Shown piece by piece: positions 1 through 11,723 of a DNA stretch of 64,000 nt; the stretch's first letter is position 1; the number at the start of each line of letters is the position of its first letter. The notes under the pieces were generated by a model. That model was given only the letters and a program-made list of their open reading frames with translations. It did no database searches and was not told where the DNA came from. The stretch is from Falciphora oryzae (taxonomy: Eukaryota > Ascomycota > Sordariomycetes > Magnaporthales > Magnaporthaceae). The translations under genes and the position numbers were made by a program. The DNA lies in NCBI GenBank assembly GCA_000733355.1, contig JNVV01000067.1:60053-124052 (forward strand). Direction: 5' to 3'.

Positions 1-1424
1 CTGGGCTGGGCCTACGTCCTGAGTGCCGACCTCGCGGCGCGACAGGGACTCGCTATGGAATACAGCCAACCTCCTCGTGCGGCGCCTAGCGACCGCTCGG
101 CGGAGGCGATCAAGATCCGTCTCGACTACGCGGCGGCAGACGAGCTCGAATGATGGCGGACCATCACCTGCACCGGCGTGGGCTGGTCCATCCAAGGCGA
201 CCTGATCGCGCCCTGGGCGGCCCACACGACGGACGACAGCAACCTCGAGCTTGTGGGACCCGCCGCCGACGCCCGTGTCGACGTCGAGCCGGCCCAGCGG
301 CGCCGCCCTCCGTCCGCCGTTGCCGCCGCGCGCCACCCCCCCGCCGGCTTCCCGCTGCTCGGGCGGTACGTGGCTTTAAGCGCGTCCAGTGATATTTATT
401 CTCGGGGGCGGCCCTTTGGGGCCCGTTTTGCAAACCCGTCCGTGCCGTGCAACTACGCCGGCGCTTGGCAGAGCCCCATCCTTGCCGTCGCCGATGATGC
501 GAAGCGGCGAGACGGAGCTCCCGGTCCAAACCCATGGCCGTCATCTGCCCCAAAGTCGCCCCCGCTCTGGCTCGGGGTTGCCCTGTGCGGGGAGCCGGTC
601 TGGCAGAGGCCGAAGTCGCTCCCAACGACGTTGGCCAAGCCGTACTACCTGGACCGGATAAACCCTCCCCAACATGGATTCCACTGCCTGGACCGGCGCG
701 CTCCCCAAGTCCTTCGTGGACGTGAACCCTCCCGCCACCCCTCTGCGGAGCGTCACGGCTGCAGTGTCGAACAGGACGGCACGTGAGGCATTGTCGAAAA
801 CGGCAAGTCACGTGCTCAGCACGGGCCAATATAGGAAGGATTACCGGTTATTGGCTTCACAGTTTCGAGTTAGGCCTTGGCACAAGCGTTTTCTTCGGGC
901 GGCGCAAAGCGGACCATCTGGGACTTTCCCTTAGCTGTTGATCGAGGGAGGGGGCGGTGTTTTCGTAGTGTCTAGGCTCTAATCACTTGTCGGTTTCTAG
1001 TTTCACGATAGAGGAAAAAAAAAAAAAGGCGTTTGACCCTTTGTGCCATCCTCGGCTCAAGTGGCCCGAGCAATTGCGTGCGATTAGGCGCGCACCCCGA
1101 CGTTCGCAAGCGGCACGTACATCCCAGGTGCCATCCCGGGTGCCAAAATTACCAGCAACTTGTAGACGCCTAGGAGCTATACAATAAAGTTACCATCTAT
1201 CGAGGGGAAGGCGCCCGGCCGACAAGACGGCAATCGAGTGAGTGTATGCGGTTGGTCTGGCGACGGGCCGGTGTCCTGAGGCGACAGGGAGGGGCGGCAC
1301 CAACATCTGTCGCGGGGCGGCGCGAGGCGATCAGGGGCGACAGGGCAAGGGACTGATGGCACGCGAGTGGGTGGGCAAGCCGGAGCCTTTGCACCCTGGG
1401 TTGGCGGGGACCGCGGGCAGCTGG
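1..1424. other. Intergenic sequence, no gene seen
   Basis: GC-rich sequence open in several frames on both strands, which gives many meaningless open frames. I see no recognisable domain, no convincing start with splice sites, and no RNA gene here. Confidence 0.5.
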
Positions 1425-2450
1425 TCAGGAAGAAGACTGCAGGCTGTCCTTTGGCATCTGCGGTGGGGGCGGCGGTCGGAGTGGCAGTCGGTATTGTTTG
1501 TCGTCATCGTCATCGTCGTCGTCGTCGGGTGGGATAGGCTGGGCAGGGAGGTTGGCCGAAGCCCGACTGGCCGGAGACGGTTTTGGGGCCGCCGCCTGGT
1601 GAGCACCGGCCCCCGCGCGAGGCACCTTGTCTCTGGGCTGGCCCGAGGTTCCCGCGCCGGCTGCGCTCCACACTCGATTCTCCTCCCTCTGCTTCTTGGG
1701 GTCTGCTGCTGCTTCCGGCGCGGCCGGTCGGGTTGGTGGTGGTGGTGGTGGTGATGCTGATGGTGGTGATGCCGATGCTGCTGCTGCTGATGCTGCTGCT
1801 GCTGCTGCTGCGCGCGCGCCCGCGAGGCCTTCGGCTGCATCATGCTTGCCGACCGCGGCTGTGTCGACCACCCGGCCGCCATCGTGGTCCAAGGCCCGTA
1901 GCCATCGCCAGACCACCTCAGGGTCGAACCAGCGTATGCCCTCGCCGCTGTCTCTTGGGAGGCTGCGACCCCGGACTTGTTCGGCAGACCAGCGAAGAGA
2001 AGCCCGTCTCGGTTTGGCCGCGGCACTAGTCGAGAATAGACTTGGTGGGCGGCCTTGGACACATCGACAAGGATGTCGCCGTCCTTGGTGGTCCCGCGTC
2101 TCGCGGTTTCCGGCGGCTCGGGGCCGGGCCGGTTTTGCGGCCCAGCGGAAAGCGGCGGGGGTTCGGCGAGGCCGGCGTCTCATTCGCCGCCTGGCAGCCG
2201 GGTCCAAAACATGTAGACCCGGGGGTCGGAACAGGAAATGTGGTCCCGTCTCTCCAGCTCGGGGCGCATGTAGCCGAACGGCGGCCATCCAACCCCGGGG
2301 TCCATTGGCATGGGTTCGCGGCCAGGCTCGTGTTCGTCACGGCAGGCATGCCGTAGTCTCCAGATGTCGGCCCTGGCGATCCTGCCATCGGCCCACAGCG
2401 ATGGAAGGAGTCTGGTTTGTAAGATGTTCGAATTCCTAGGTCCGCTATGG
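1425..2450 (-). pseudogene. Possible degraded or mis-sequenced protein-coding gene of unknown function
   Basis: On the minus strand, one frame from about 2450 to 2160 reads like a real protein (it contains PMDPGVGWPPFGYMRPELE followed by SDPRVYMFWTRLPGGE) and then meets a TGA. The same frame continues in coding-like fashion (DGDILVDVSKAAHQVYSRL) to about 1980. After that a neighbouring frame takes over (RWFDPEVVWRWLRALD), passes a poly-Ala/poly-Pro stretch and ends with a run of nine Asp and a PLRPPPPPQMPKDSLQ tail. No GT donor lies between the TGA and the next coding-like stretch, so an intron does not easily remove the stop. Either this is a gene carrying a nonsense change and a frameshift, or it is chance openness of GC-rich DNA. 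I do not recognise the family. Confidence 0.3.
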
Positions 2451-2737
2451 CCGCATCCTGCCCTCCGCCTCCATGGTCGCTTGCCGCTGGGCTACGAGGC
2501 GCGTGTCTACCTCGCGAGAGAACAGCTCAACAAGGAAATACAAGTTGGCCAGCAGCCAAGTGCTGCGGTATGGAAGGCTTGCCAGATTCCCATTCATTTC
2601 ACAACAAAACTCCTTTCAAACGCCCTGGCGCCCATAGCAAACATCTCTGGCAAAGCACCAAAAAATCCCACACGTGTTTTCCTCTTTGCGTCTTTTTGTG
2701 TTCCCCCCTGCCCTCGTCGGTATCATGGATCGGCGGT

Positions 2738-3151
2738 TTACTCGCGGGAGGCCTTGCGGTTGATCATGTACTCCCAGGCGACGGGAGGCGCGTGTCTCCT
2801 TGCGCAATCACCTGTTGCAATCCGCTCAAGCACCCGGGGTGTTAGCAGACGAGTCCGGCAGCGCCTCCCCAACGCAAGGGCGAGCGGGGTACACGGCATT
2901 GGTTGAAAGACTCACTGCACAGAACCTCCCACAGGTAGTGGTTGGCCGTGATGTTCGGGGTGCACCTCAGTCGCGAGGTGATGTACTTCCTGCACCATTT
3001 CTCGGCCACGACCCTGTGGTGGCCGCACCGGTACTCGCGCTAGAGGGGAGGATAACAAGCGTTCCCAGGGCGGTGTTGAGCAGGGGGTCGTCTGGCGGAT
3101 TGCGGGGAGCAGAGACAGGGGGCCACGACCTACATCAATCCAATCGCACAT
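2738..3151 (-). CDS. Small Cys-rich conserved-type fungal protein, three exons
   Basis: Three exons, join complement(3151..3134, 3039..2916, 2811..2738), give 71 residues beginning MCDWIDREYRCGHHRVVAEK and ending VAWEYMINRKASRE. Donors are GTAGGT and GTGAGT; acceptors are CTCTAG and CAACAG; the phases agree at both junctions. The protein has six Cys and paired His (RCGHH, KWC, LRC, VLC, DC), so a small zinc-binding fold is plausible. There is no signal peptide or membrane segment. Short fungal proteins that start MC-[DE]-W and carry Y-x-C-G-H are familiar to me as conserved hypothetical proteins, but I know no function. The first exon is only 18 bases, so automatic annotation would probably miss the gene. 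The likely promoter lies in the open stretch above 3151. Confidence 0.62.
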
Positions 3152-4836
3152 TTTGATCTGCCTGGAGTGGTTTGGCCTAGCCGGCGGGACGGCTCTTGGT
3201 TGGGAACGGGGAAGCGAGAACCCCCTGGATGGCAAAGTGGGCTGGGAGGCTGTTGGATCGGGTGTTGGATCAGGCCAGACCCAACGTGAACAAGAACAGA
3301 GAGTGTGCCTGCAGATGGACTGATCTGCTCCAAAGGCTGCTGGCACAGGTGAGGGTTGTTGCTGGACGGGCTTCTGAGGCTGTTGGACAGGAGGGAGACC
3401 GGTGTGATGGTGGGGGAGGAAGAAAGAGAGATGGATGGGCCAGTCCAGCAGGTCCTCGGAGGGGAGGATATATAGGTGTGAACAAAACCATCGCCCAACA
3501 CAACTCGTTGAGGGTTGGAAGACGGGCGGCCACCCACGACGCACCTTCCTCGTCCGATCCCTGCGCGGCTGGCAGCTCAGACATGCATTCACCCAAGAGT
3601 CCTGCCAACAGCATTACGCCACTTAATTTCTCGTCTGCCGAGGGGGCTCCTTCTCGACACACATCGCCCGCATTCCAAATGGCTCACGGGGTCAAGCCAC
3701 CGGCGTCGCTCGGTTTCCAGAGGGCCTTTGGGGGACATGCTTGGGGCCTTGTCGCCTTCCTGTGCGGGAACGGGAAAAGGTCCGGTGGACGACCGGCCAA
3801 GAGACATGCTCGTTGCTTTTTTTTCTTGTCGGCGTCCCCAGGGCGCATAGAGTCGCAGTTTGTGTGTGTGTGTGTGTGTGTTAATGGGGGATGCATATTG
3901 GCAGGCGCACAGTAGTCGGGCGAGGGCCGTCCACTGGATGGTGGGTGGCAGATAAGGATGGACGACTCAGGATGAGCGTGTTTCAGTCGACGACAGCCAC
4001 ATTTGCTAATAGCTTCATAATACCGGGCAGCAACTGGTCGACCCGGTTCTCCCTTGCGTTCCGAGATGTGATCGATCGGGGCTGGCTGGGAGCGCTGCAA
4101 CCTGAGGGGCAGGGCTGCCTCCCTGAGGAGGCCTGGGCTCGATTCCGGGTCGCCGTCGTGTCGTCATCCAGACGAGCCAAGCATAGCTGGATGGGTATTA
4201 TGCGCCCACGATCTGCCTCTTCTGTTCTCCCTTGCAGACAGCCAAGTCTGGTCCTTTTGCCAACCTCCATCAGCCCCCGTGCCCCGTCGCCATTTGCTGC
4301 CCGGGGACGCGGGTGCAGGTGGATGGGATGCTGCTCACATGGGCCGTGCGCAGAAGCAAGTTCCAGGCGGCCGGGCCTCAGGATTGGCGGGCTTCAAGTG
4401 GGCCCCCGGCACTCTCCCCTCCTGGGCCCCCATGCCCAGGCCTCGCCTTTTCTTTCTTCTCGGCCCAGGATCTGGGCAGACCGGACATTCTTTCCCGATC
4501 GTTGGGTCGCTCGATGCCGTTGCTCCAGGGCCAGCCGAGCCAGCCCTTCCATCCCACGCTGATAATCCCCCCCGGGCCTTTTTGCGTGTCCGGCTCTGGT
4601 TTCCGACCCTTGCTCCCATGGACCCATGGACCGCACCGATATCACCCAATCTCCCACTCGCAGCCACCTACCAGGAGGTAGGAAATCCCACGAGCCCAAG
4701 GGGTTTGCGATCGCAGCGTCGCTCTGTGCCAGCGTGCGTGTCCGGGGGCGGATGAGAAGCCACACCGCTGAAAAGGGATACGAGGCTGAGCCGCTACTCA
4801 TCAACACAGCCCAGCCCGCGACGCCCATCCTCCCAG
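3152..4836. other. Intergenic region between a minus-strand small gene and Pol eta
   Basis: This is the divergent upstream region of both flanking genes. It holds a (TG)n microsatellite at about 3859-3880 and several CT-rich stretches typical of fungal promoters. No coding sequence is supported. Confidence 0.5.
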
Positions 4837-7499
4837 ATGCGGAGCCCGAAGCGTTTCTTTGCGAGCCCGTCGCCGCCGGAGCAGCCACGGTCCGAGACCG
4901 GTGAACACGCCCGCCTCGGCCTGGTCAGGTCGCGCTTCACGTACAGACACCTGTCCCAGCTCGCGTCCGCTAGCGTCACGTGCCCACTCCGGGTCATCGC
5001 TCATATCGACCTCGATGCTTTTTATGCTCAATGCGAAACCGTGCGTTTGGGGATCCCGGAGGACAAGCCACTTGCGGTCCAACAGTGGTACGTCGACTTG
5101 CTTTTTTTTCTTTCTTTTTTTCTTTTTTTTTTCTCCTTGTCTGCCCCTTTTCATTTTCTTCATTTTCTTCGTACCGTCTCACCGCCGTGCGCGTGACTGC
5201 GGGCCAAGTGTTGTCTCTCCTCCCTTAGGTAGTATTCTATTGATTTATCGTGATCCGAGGATCTATGCCGTCTCGGAACTGCCTGGTCGCTGAAACAATA
5301 ATAATAACAACAAAAAAAAAAAAAAAAAAAGGCAAGGGTTGATCGCGGTCAATTACCCAGCGAGAAAGTTCAACATCAATCGCCACTGCCCCATCGACGA
5401 GGCACGGAAGCTGTGCCCGGATCTGATTTGCCAGCGTAAGTTGGCTGTCCCAGACTGTTTCTTGACTGACCTGCGCTGACGCGGTTGTAGATGTTGCAAC
5501 TTGGCGCGAGGGCGACGACAAGTGGGCGTATCGCGACGATGCTGCCGCAAACATCGCCACAGACAAGGTGTCGCTGGATCCTTACCGGCTGCAGTCTCGC
5601 AAGATCTTGGCCTTGATCAAAGAGTGCCTACCACCAACGCAATGCAAAGTCGAAAAAGCGAGCGTCGATGAGGTGTTTATCGATCTTTCGGCCAACGTGC
5701 ACGCGATTCTCCTCGAGAGGTTCCCTGAGCTCTCGACGCCCACTCCGCGGCTTGATCCCGCTGAGAATCTGCCACCACCTTCAATAAGCGCCCTAGACTG
5801 GCAGGCCGACAATCTCGTCGACCTGGATGAGGCTGAGGCTGAGACTGACGACCCGGACTGGGACGACGTCGTTCTTCTTCTCGGCTCCGAGATCGTGCGG
5901 AACATCCGGCTGGCCGTCCGTGAACGCCTCGGCTACACATGTTCTGCTGGAGTCGCGAACAACAAGCTGCTCAGCAAGCTTGGCTCGGCCCATCGCAAGC
6001 CCAACCAACAGACAGTCATCCGCAACCGGGCGGTACATCGCTTCCTATCGGGTCTCAAATTCACAAAGATCCGCAATCTAGGTGGCAAGCTCGGCGAACA
6101 GGTCGTGGAGGCTTTTGGCACCGACTCGGTCTCGGACCTGCTTGCCGCTTCCCTCGAGCTGCTGAAGGCACGCCTCGGCGCCGAGAGCGGCACATGGGTC
6201 TACCAGACAATTCGGGGCGACGACGGTGGCGAGCCTGTCAACCCGCGCACGCAGATCAAGTCGATGCTATCGGCGAAATCCTTCCGCCCAAGCATCGGCA
6301 AGCCTGAACAGGCGACCAGCTGGCTGCGCATCTTTGCTGCCGACATATTTGCCCGTCTGGTAGAGGAGGGCGTGCTGGAGAACAGGCGCCGGCCGCGGAC
6401 CATGAATCTACATCACAGGCATGCGGCACAGACACGCTCACGCTCGTGTCAAATCCCGCAAGGCAAGGCCCTGGATGAGCAAGTGCTGTTTGATCTCGCA
6501 CAGGCTCTGCTACGCCAGGTCGTGGCCGAGGCCGGCAGTGAGAAGGTCTGGCCCTGCGACAACCTTAGCCTTCAGGTGGCAGGGTTCGAGGATGGCGTTA
6601 CGGGCAATATGGGGATCGGCGGCTTTCTGGTCAGGGGAGAGGAGGCTCAGGCACTTAGGTTCACAGGGCGTATTGGAAACGTTATCGCCAATGCATCAGC
6701 CAGAGCCCCAACCGATGGTGCCGCGGGCCAGACTTTGTCCGGAACCAAACGGCGGAGGGTCGGCGATGGCGGCATCCAGAGATTCTTCACCAAGGGAGGT
6801 GTGGCGAACGCCGGCGCCAACCCTCCAAGCGACGACAGAGGAAGTACTCCAGGCGCCTGGGGCCAGCAGCGACAGCGATCCTCACTCTCGTCTGGGACAT
6901 TTGCCGACGGGGACTCTGTCCTCGGGGCAGAGGCGCCCGAGGAAGTCGACGAAAACGAACGGGTCGATGACAATAAGGCCATACGCGAACCGTCTCCCAT
7001 GATAATACAGGAGGCGGGCCACCAACAACGCCCGGCAGACGGAGTGGCCTGTCGCACCTCGTCAGACCGGACAGCTACGGCCATTCAAGGGAACGTCGGG
7101 CAATGGTCTCATGATGACAACCTGTCGATGCCAACCATGGATGCTGCCGATGGGGGGCACAGCAGCTGCCCTCGCTGCGGCCTCTCGTTCAACGACGGCC
7201 GAACGGGTGGCCTTCTGCTGCAGGACCACCTCGATTATCACCTTGCCGAAGACCTCCAAGAGGAGGAGCAACGTGGCGCGTCCGCATTTGCTCGACAACA
7301 GCAGGCTGCGGTGCCTCGTGCGCCCGGTAGCAGCAGAGGTGGCCGGGCCGCCGGCCGCGCTGGTGGCCGCGCTGGTGTCTCCAGAGGGAGTACCAGGGGC
7401 AGGAGGGGCGGACGTGCGTCGTCTTCGGGTTCGTCTTCGTCGAGGAGGCCCAAGGCGGCGGCCCTGGATCCGGGTCAGAGCCGGCTGAACTTTGGGTGA
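4837..7499 (+). CDS. RAD30: DNA polymerase eta (Y-family translesion polymerase, RAD30)
   Basis: Exons 4837..5087, 5332..5435 and 5491..7499 give 787 residues. The protein inserts nucleotides opposite UV photoproducts in the nucleus. The Y-family start is clear: residues 60-70 hold VIAHIDLDAFYAQCE with the first metal-binding Asp, followed by PLAVQQW across intron 1 and QGLIAVNYPAR in exon 2. The second catalytic site, SVDEVFIDLS, is in exon 3. The little-finger region contains RRPRTMNLHHRH. Near the C-terminus CPRCGLSF...HLDYH is a UBZ-type ubiquitin-binding zinc finger, and GGIQRFFTKGG resembles a PCNA-interacting box. The tail is Gly/Arg/Ser-rich. I chose the ATG at 4837 because it gives the short N-terminal leader usual before FTYRHLSQLAS. 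Intron 1 is odd: it contains long poly-T and poly-A tracts, and its acceptor is A19-G. Confidence 0.95.
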
Positions 7500-9410
7500 A
7501 ATCGAATCGCAAGGTTGACCACTCGGAAACGGGAGCGTTGGGTATCGTGGGCGCTCCCCAAAAGCCCGATGCGTCGATCCCAAGAACTCTTGCACCCAAC
7601 CTGCCTGCCCGCGTCTCACTTGACGTGACGATGGGGTTTCCACAACACATGCTACGTTCCGTCCATCTTCCCCTCTAATAGGAGGAAAGCTTCGCATGTC
7701 TTGCGTGTCCCTCTTGGCAAAGGGCGAATATCATGCACTGTGATAACGGAAGGAGAGCAAGAAACAAGTCGGCAGACACAAGGTGCATCCGAGGAGGCCG
7801 GGCCTGCCACATGCACGCCGCCAAGGAGGACAACGAGGCCGTCGGACAGCCAACTTGGAACGGAAATGGCAACCCGACGCCGGCGAAGGAAGACACCAAC
7901 GGAAGCGAGCCCACCCCTGCTTGGTCCGTTGCTGGTGCCAGACGCCGCACCTAATCCTGTGTCCTCTTCCCCGTGTCTGCCGCCCAAGATGCACCGTTGC
8001 GTTCCCCGGCCCAATACCAGGAAGGGAGTGCGGTTGCTGATGCCAGTGTCCAAGGTGCTCGGTTCAGGTTTCCTCCTCCGAGTCCTTTCATCTCTCCAGA
8101 TATGGAAACGAGTCAGGCCACAGGCCAGATTGTGGTTCTATATTCTAGAACCGAGATCCCGCTGTCTCGGGGAGGGTTAGGCTGCCGAGGAAACAGCAGA
8201 AGAGGAAAGGAGCGTGGTCTCGTCAATGTCCCTCGTCCCTGTCAACCAAGGAGATGCTCCTTGTGGGGAAACAAAAGGGCCGGTTTGCCTCATCCTCCTC
8301 ACCTTTTTATTACCCATGACCCTCGTCCACGAATGGGGAACCCTGACCTCGGGATGGCCCGCAGCAGCCCAACGAAAGGAGGAGAGGAAAGTGAAGGATG
8401 TTGGGTTGGGTGGAGCTGGCACGCCAACATGATCCGTGTCACTGCGCTTGGAGGGTGGCCTTTTTTTCCGCTCCTGACCCAGCGTCAGGTGTCTTGGAAG
8501 GCGGCGAGGTCCCACGGTCCTGCTGCTCTGCTGCCCTGCCTCAGCGCCGGGCAGGGGAACTGAAAGTCGACCGGGGGAGGCTGGGTGGGACGCCTCCAAA
8601 TCGGTCTGCCGGGTAGTTGACGCCATCCAAGGGCCAGCGATTGCTCCCCCGGGATTGCTGTTTGCTTGTGCGACTCTGTTTCTGCCGCCCTGGCAGAGGC
8701 CCTCGTTTGATCTGCCTTGTCAAGTCAGGGCCAGGTCCGGCCGGTGGGCGCACAGGGCAATGTTGTACTCTGGGCTGCAGCATCTCTGCCGCATCGCCAG
8801 GGACGAGCCCCTTTTCACGCGTGCTATCAGATACACGACAATTGCCCCGGCAGGGGTTAGGTGACGTTTGATGCACGAGAGTCTGTCTGCTTACGTACAG
8901 CTATCTGCTGGCCTTGAGTCCACTGGCGCCTCCATCTCGATGCCTCCTCGTGTCGGAAGGTACGTACCTACCATGCCACCCACCTGTCGACCAAGTACTA
9001 CCCTCCTGCATGCAGCACCAATATTCTTTGCTGCAGAGGGTAGAGGGTGGTGTAGGATGGCTGGAGATGCCTTGTCCTTTTTCGCCCCTCGCGTGTGGTG
9101 CTGGCGCGGCCGTGTTGGGCTTGACTGCGTCGATGCCCAACCTGTCCCAGCCTCCGTCACAGCATCCATTCCCGTCGTGCTGTGCTGCGCGCGCTTTTCC
9201 GGCAGAGTCACACTGCCCAACCAGAGGCTCCTGCCCGCCAAAGCCGGCCGCCGCCTGAGGTGCCGTCGGGCCAGTAATGCCCCAGAGGTGCTGCTGCACG
9301 AGACCGTTCCGGGACATGGGAGAGTGCCGTCATGAAACCCCCAAACAAATGAAATGGGCGGACAGACGGAAGCAAGAGCAATCAGCAGGCAGGTGGCGAG
9401 ACAAGCCGTG

Positions 9411-9430
9411 TACCTAGGTAGGTACCTAGG
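9411..9430. repeat. TACCTAGG dispersed motif
   Basis: The sequence TACCTAGGTAGGTACCTAGG is a short, partly self-complementary array of the CCTAGGTA type often seen scattered through ascomycete intergenic DNA. A related TAGGTGGGTAGGTAG occurs at about 30,111-30,125. No function is implied. Confidence 0.5.
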
Positions 9431-11351
9431 TTCTCAGTTGGAGAGCACAAGCGCCGCGGCGGAATAAAACTATACCCCGGTCCTGCGAGGCAAGTGAGCA
9501 GCGGACACGTCACAGGTGCTGTGTGGCTCGACAGGCCCAAGAGAGCACAAGCGGAGCAGGCTGGCTGGTCGGCCTGCCCGCCAGCCATCACGCAGCAGGC
9601 GGGCAGGCTGGTGGGCAGGCTGGCTGACGGCGGGCAGGCAACACGACGAACGAAAATGCACGACGGAGATGAACAACTATCGGACCGCGATGAGGCAAAC
9701 AAATGCCCAATGCTCTGCCGAAGCTGACGGGCAGCAGGCGGCGGTGGACCGCTTGTCATCCCGGGCATCACTCGGAGCAATGGGTTGGCCGGGCTTGGGC
9801 TGCTGCCTGTCAAGAAAAGACGGTGGGGTGAAGCTGGCCAAACACAGGTTTGATTTTATGCCTGTGTTAGCCGTCGACTTGGGACGCGGCAGGGGCCTGG
9901 GCGGGAGACTTGGGCTCCACGCTAACACGAGCGGAGCCTTTGGGCTAGCTGTCCTTGATTTTGTGCAAGTGCTTGTGCACCCCAGCCTGTCGACGAATCA
10001 ATAGATCGACTTGCTTGCACACACAGCATAGCCGCCGAATCGGCTCACCGATGGGTCCTGCCTCCTGCCTCCTGCTCGCCCCGTCTGGGCTCGGTCGTCG
10101 CCTCGGGGATTTGCAAAGGCGGCTAGCGCAGTTTAGTCGGCAGCAGAGGATGAGCACAGCAGCGCCGAAGGGCCATCGAAGCGATAGGGTCCCTTGGCCA
10201 TGGTTGTGTGTCCCCGACTGAATCAGAGCGAAAAAAAAAAAAAAAAAAAAAATTCATCGCGCTGCCATCCCCTAATGGATGCCGTGTCCATTTATTTTGT
10301 CGGTGAATCTATTGCTGTGGGGCGTCTGGTCCATTTGGGCTGCCACGAGCAGCAACCCAACCGAGCCCAACAGGCGTCGTCGTCGTCGCTCACGACATTT
10401 GACTCTCCGACTTTTCCAAGCCAATGCCGGCCTGCTTGGGAAGCGTAGGCGGTGGGAAAGGGCGAGGGCGAGGGGCGCAGGCGCGGGCGCAGAGCGGGCG
10501 GATAGGCAGACAACAGCCAGCGGCCGACGTTGTATTCGCCCGGCATCGTTGCGCTCGTCCGGGTCTGGTCTTCCTGGGTGGCAAAGCACCGCAGCCAGGC
10601 ATGCACCCGAAAGAATGACTACTGCAGGACGGCAGGGCCGTGGTAGCCAACCACGGTGGTCCACGCAGCCGGACCTCCCTCCCTCGACTGTTATGTGTGT
10701 GCGCGTGTGGTGTGCGTGCGCGCGTGTGCGTGTGCGAGGGGCGGCCTCCTTTGTGTCTGCCTCGCTGGCGGTGCCTCGCCCTCCAACCAAACCGCCTTGG
10801 CCAGAAGCACTCGAGTGCAGAGTGCAGCAGCAAAAAAGTGGGCCAGGGGGGGGGGGGGGGGCGGCCTGAAGAATGCGGCCAATCGTCGCAGCTTTTCGTG
10901 CAATCAGCAGGCGGCGCGCTGTGTCGCCACTGGCCCTTGGGGTGGGGCCCGACCAGGGTGCAGCAGCAGCGCAGCAGGACACCAGACAAATGGAGGCCGG
11001 AGATCTCCTGAGCGTCGCGTCAGGCTGCAGCGACGAGCCAACGGTCTAAGCCTGATCCAGGGAAGCCCGACCCAAAAGCGCAGACTGTGCGCGTACGATG
11101 GTCGCGCAGCTCTGGCCTGCCGTTGGCCCAGGAGGATTGACTTTGATTTTTTTTTTTTTCCCGCCAGGTGGCCGCCACCAGCCCTCCTTCGCCCGCCGAG
11201 CCTAGACCAGACGCCAGGCCACAGACGCACGACCTAACCGACGCCTAACCACCCCTCCCCTCCTCCTCCCACGCGCCCCACTCTGGCCGCAGTCCAGCCC
11301 ACCTGCGGAGCGCAGGCCGCCGGGTTTTGCTGGCCTCTTGGAATCCAGCTG

Positions 11352-11386
11352 CCCACTGCCCATTGCCCATTGCCCATTGCCCACTG
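11352..11386. repeat. Heptamer tandem repeat in the leader of the RfeG-like gene
   Basis: Five copies of CCCAYTG in a row. A second short array, two copies of the nonamer CCATCTCAG, lies at about 11,689-11,710 just before the start codon. Both are in the probable 5' UTR. Confidence 0.6.
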
Positions 11387-11723
11387 CTGCCTTAGCCGGC
11401 CCGCCCGCCTACTTTTTCTCCCACCCGTCCGCCCGCCACTTCCCCCCTCCCCCTTACCTGTTCTTCTATTCTTCTCCTCTTCCGCTTTCCACCGCAATTG
11501 CCCACCACGCTGCCAGCATCCATCTCCCCATTTCCACCAAGTCGTCTCCAAAGCCGCCCGCCCTTTGGGACCGCCCTCAGTTGGCATCAAGCAGCTGCAT
11601 CATTTTTCCCTTGGCATTCGGCTTCGCTCGTCTTGCCAGATTTCGTCCCCTGCCAGCGACGCCCAGCATCGCTCGCTCTGAAACTCGGCCATCTCAGCCA
11701 TCTCAGCCATCATCACATCGACC

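Larger units (their letters stand above)
7500..11723. other. Long intergenic region between Pol eta and the RfeG-like gene
   Basis: About 4.2 kb with no supported gene on either strand. It holds homopolymer runs (A20 or so near 10,230-10,251, G13 or so near 10,848-10,861) and CA/GT-rich stretches. A pyrimidine-rich leader directly precedes the ATG at 11,724 and probably belongs to the 5' UTR. Confidence 0.5.

Noticed and set aside
1331..2062. Open frame with Gln/His runs on the minus strand
   Set aside because: Simple CTG/GGT repeats are open in all frames; the poly-Ala/poly-Asp frame fits the neighbouring coding-like sequence better.
4801..5163. Lys-rich minus-strand frame
   Set aside because: Antisense of Pol eta exon 1 and of the poly-T tract in its intron.
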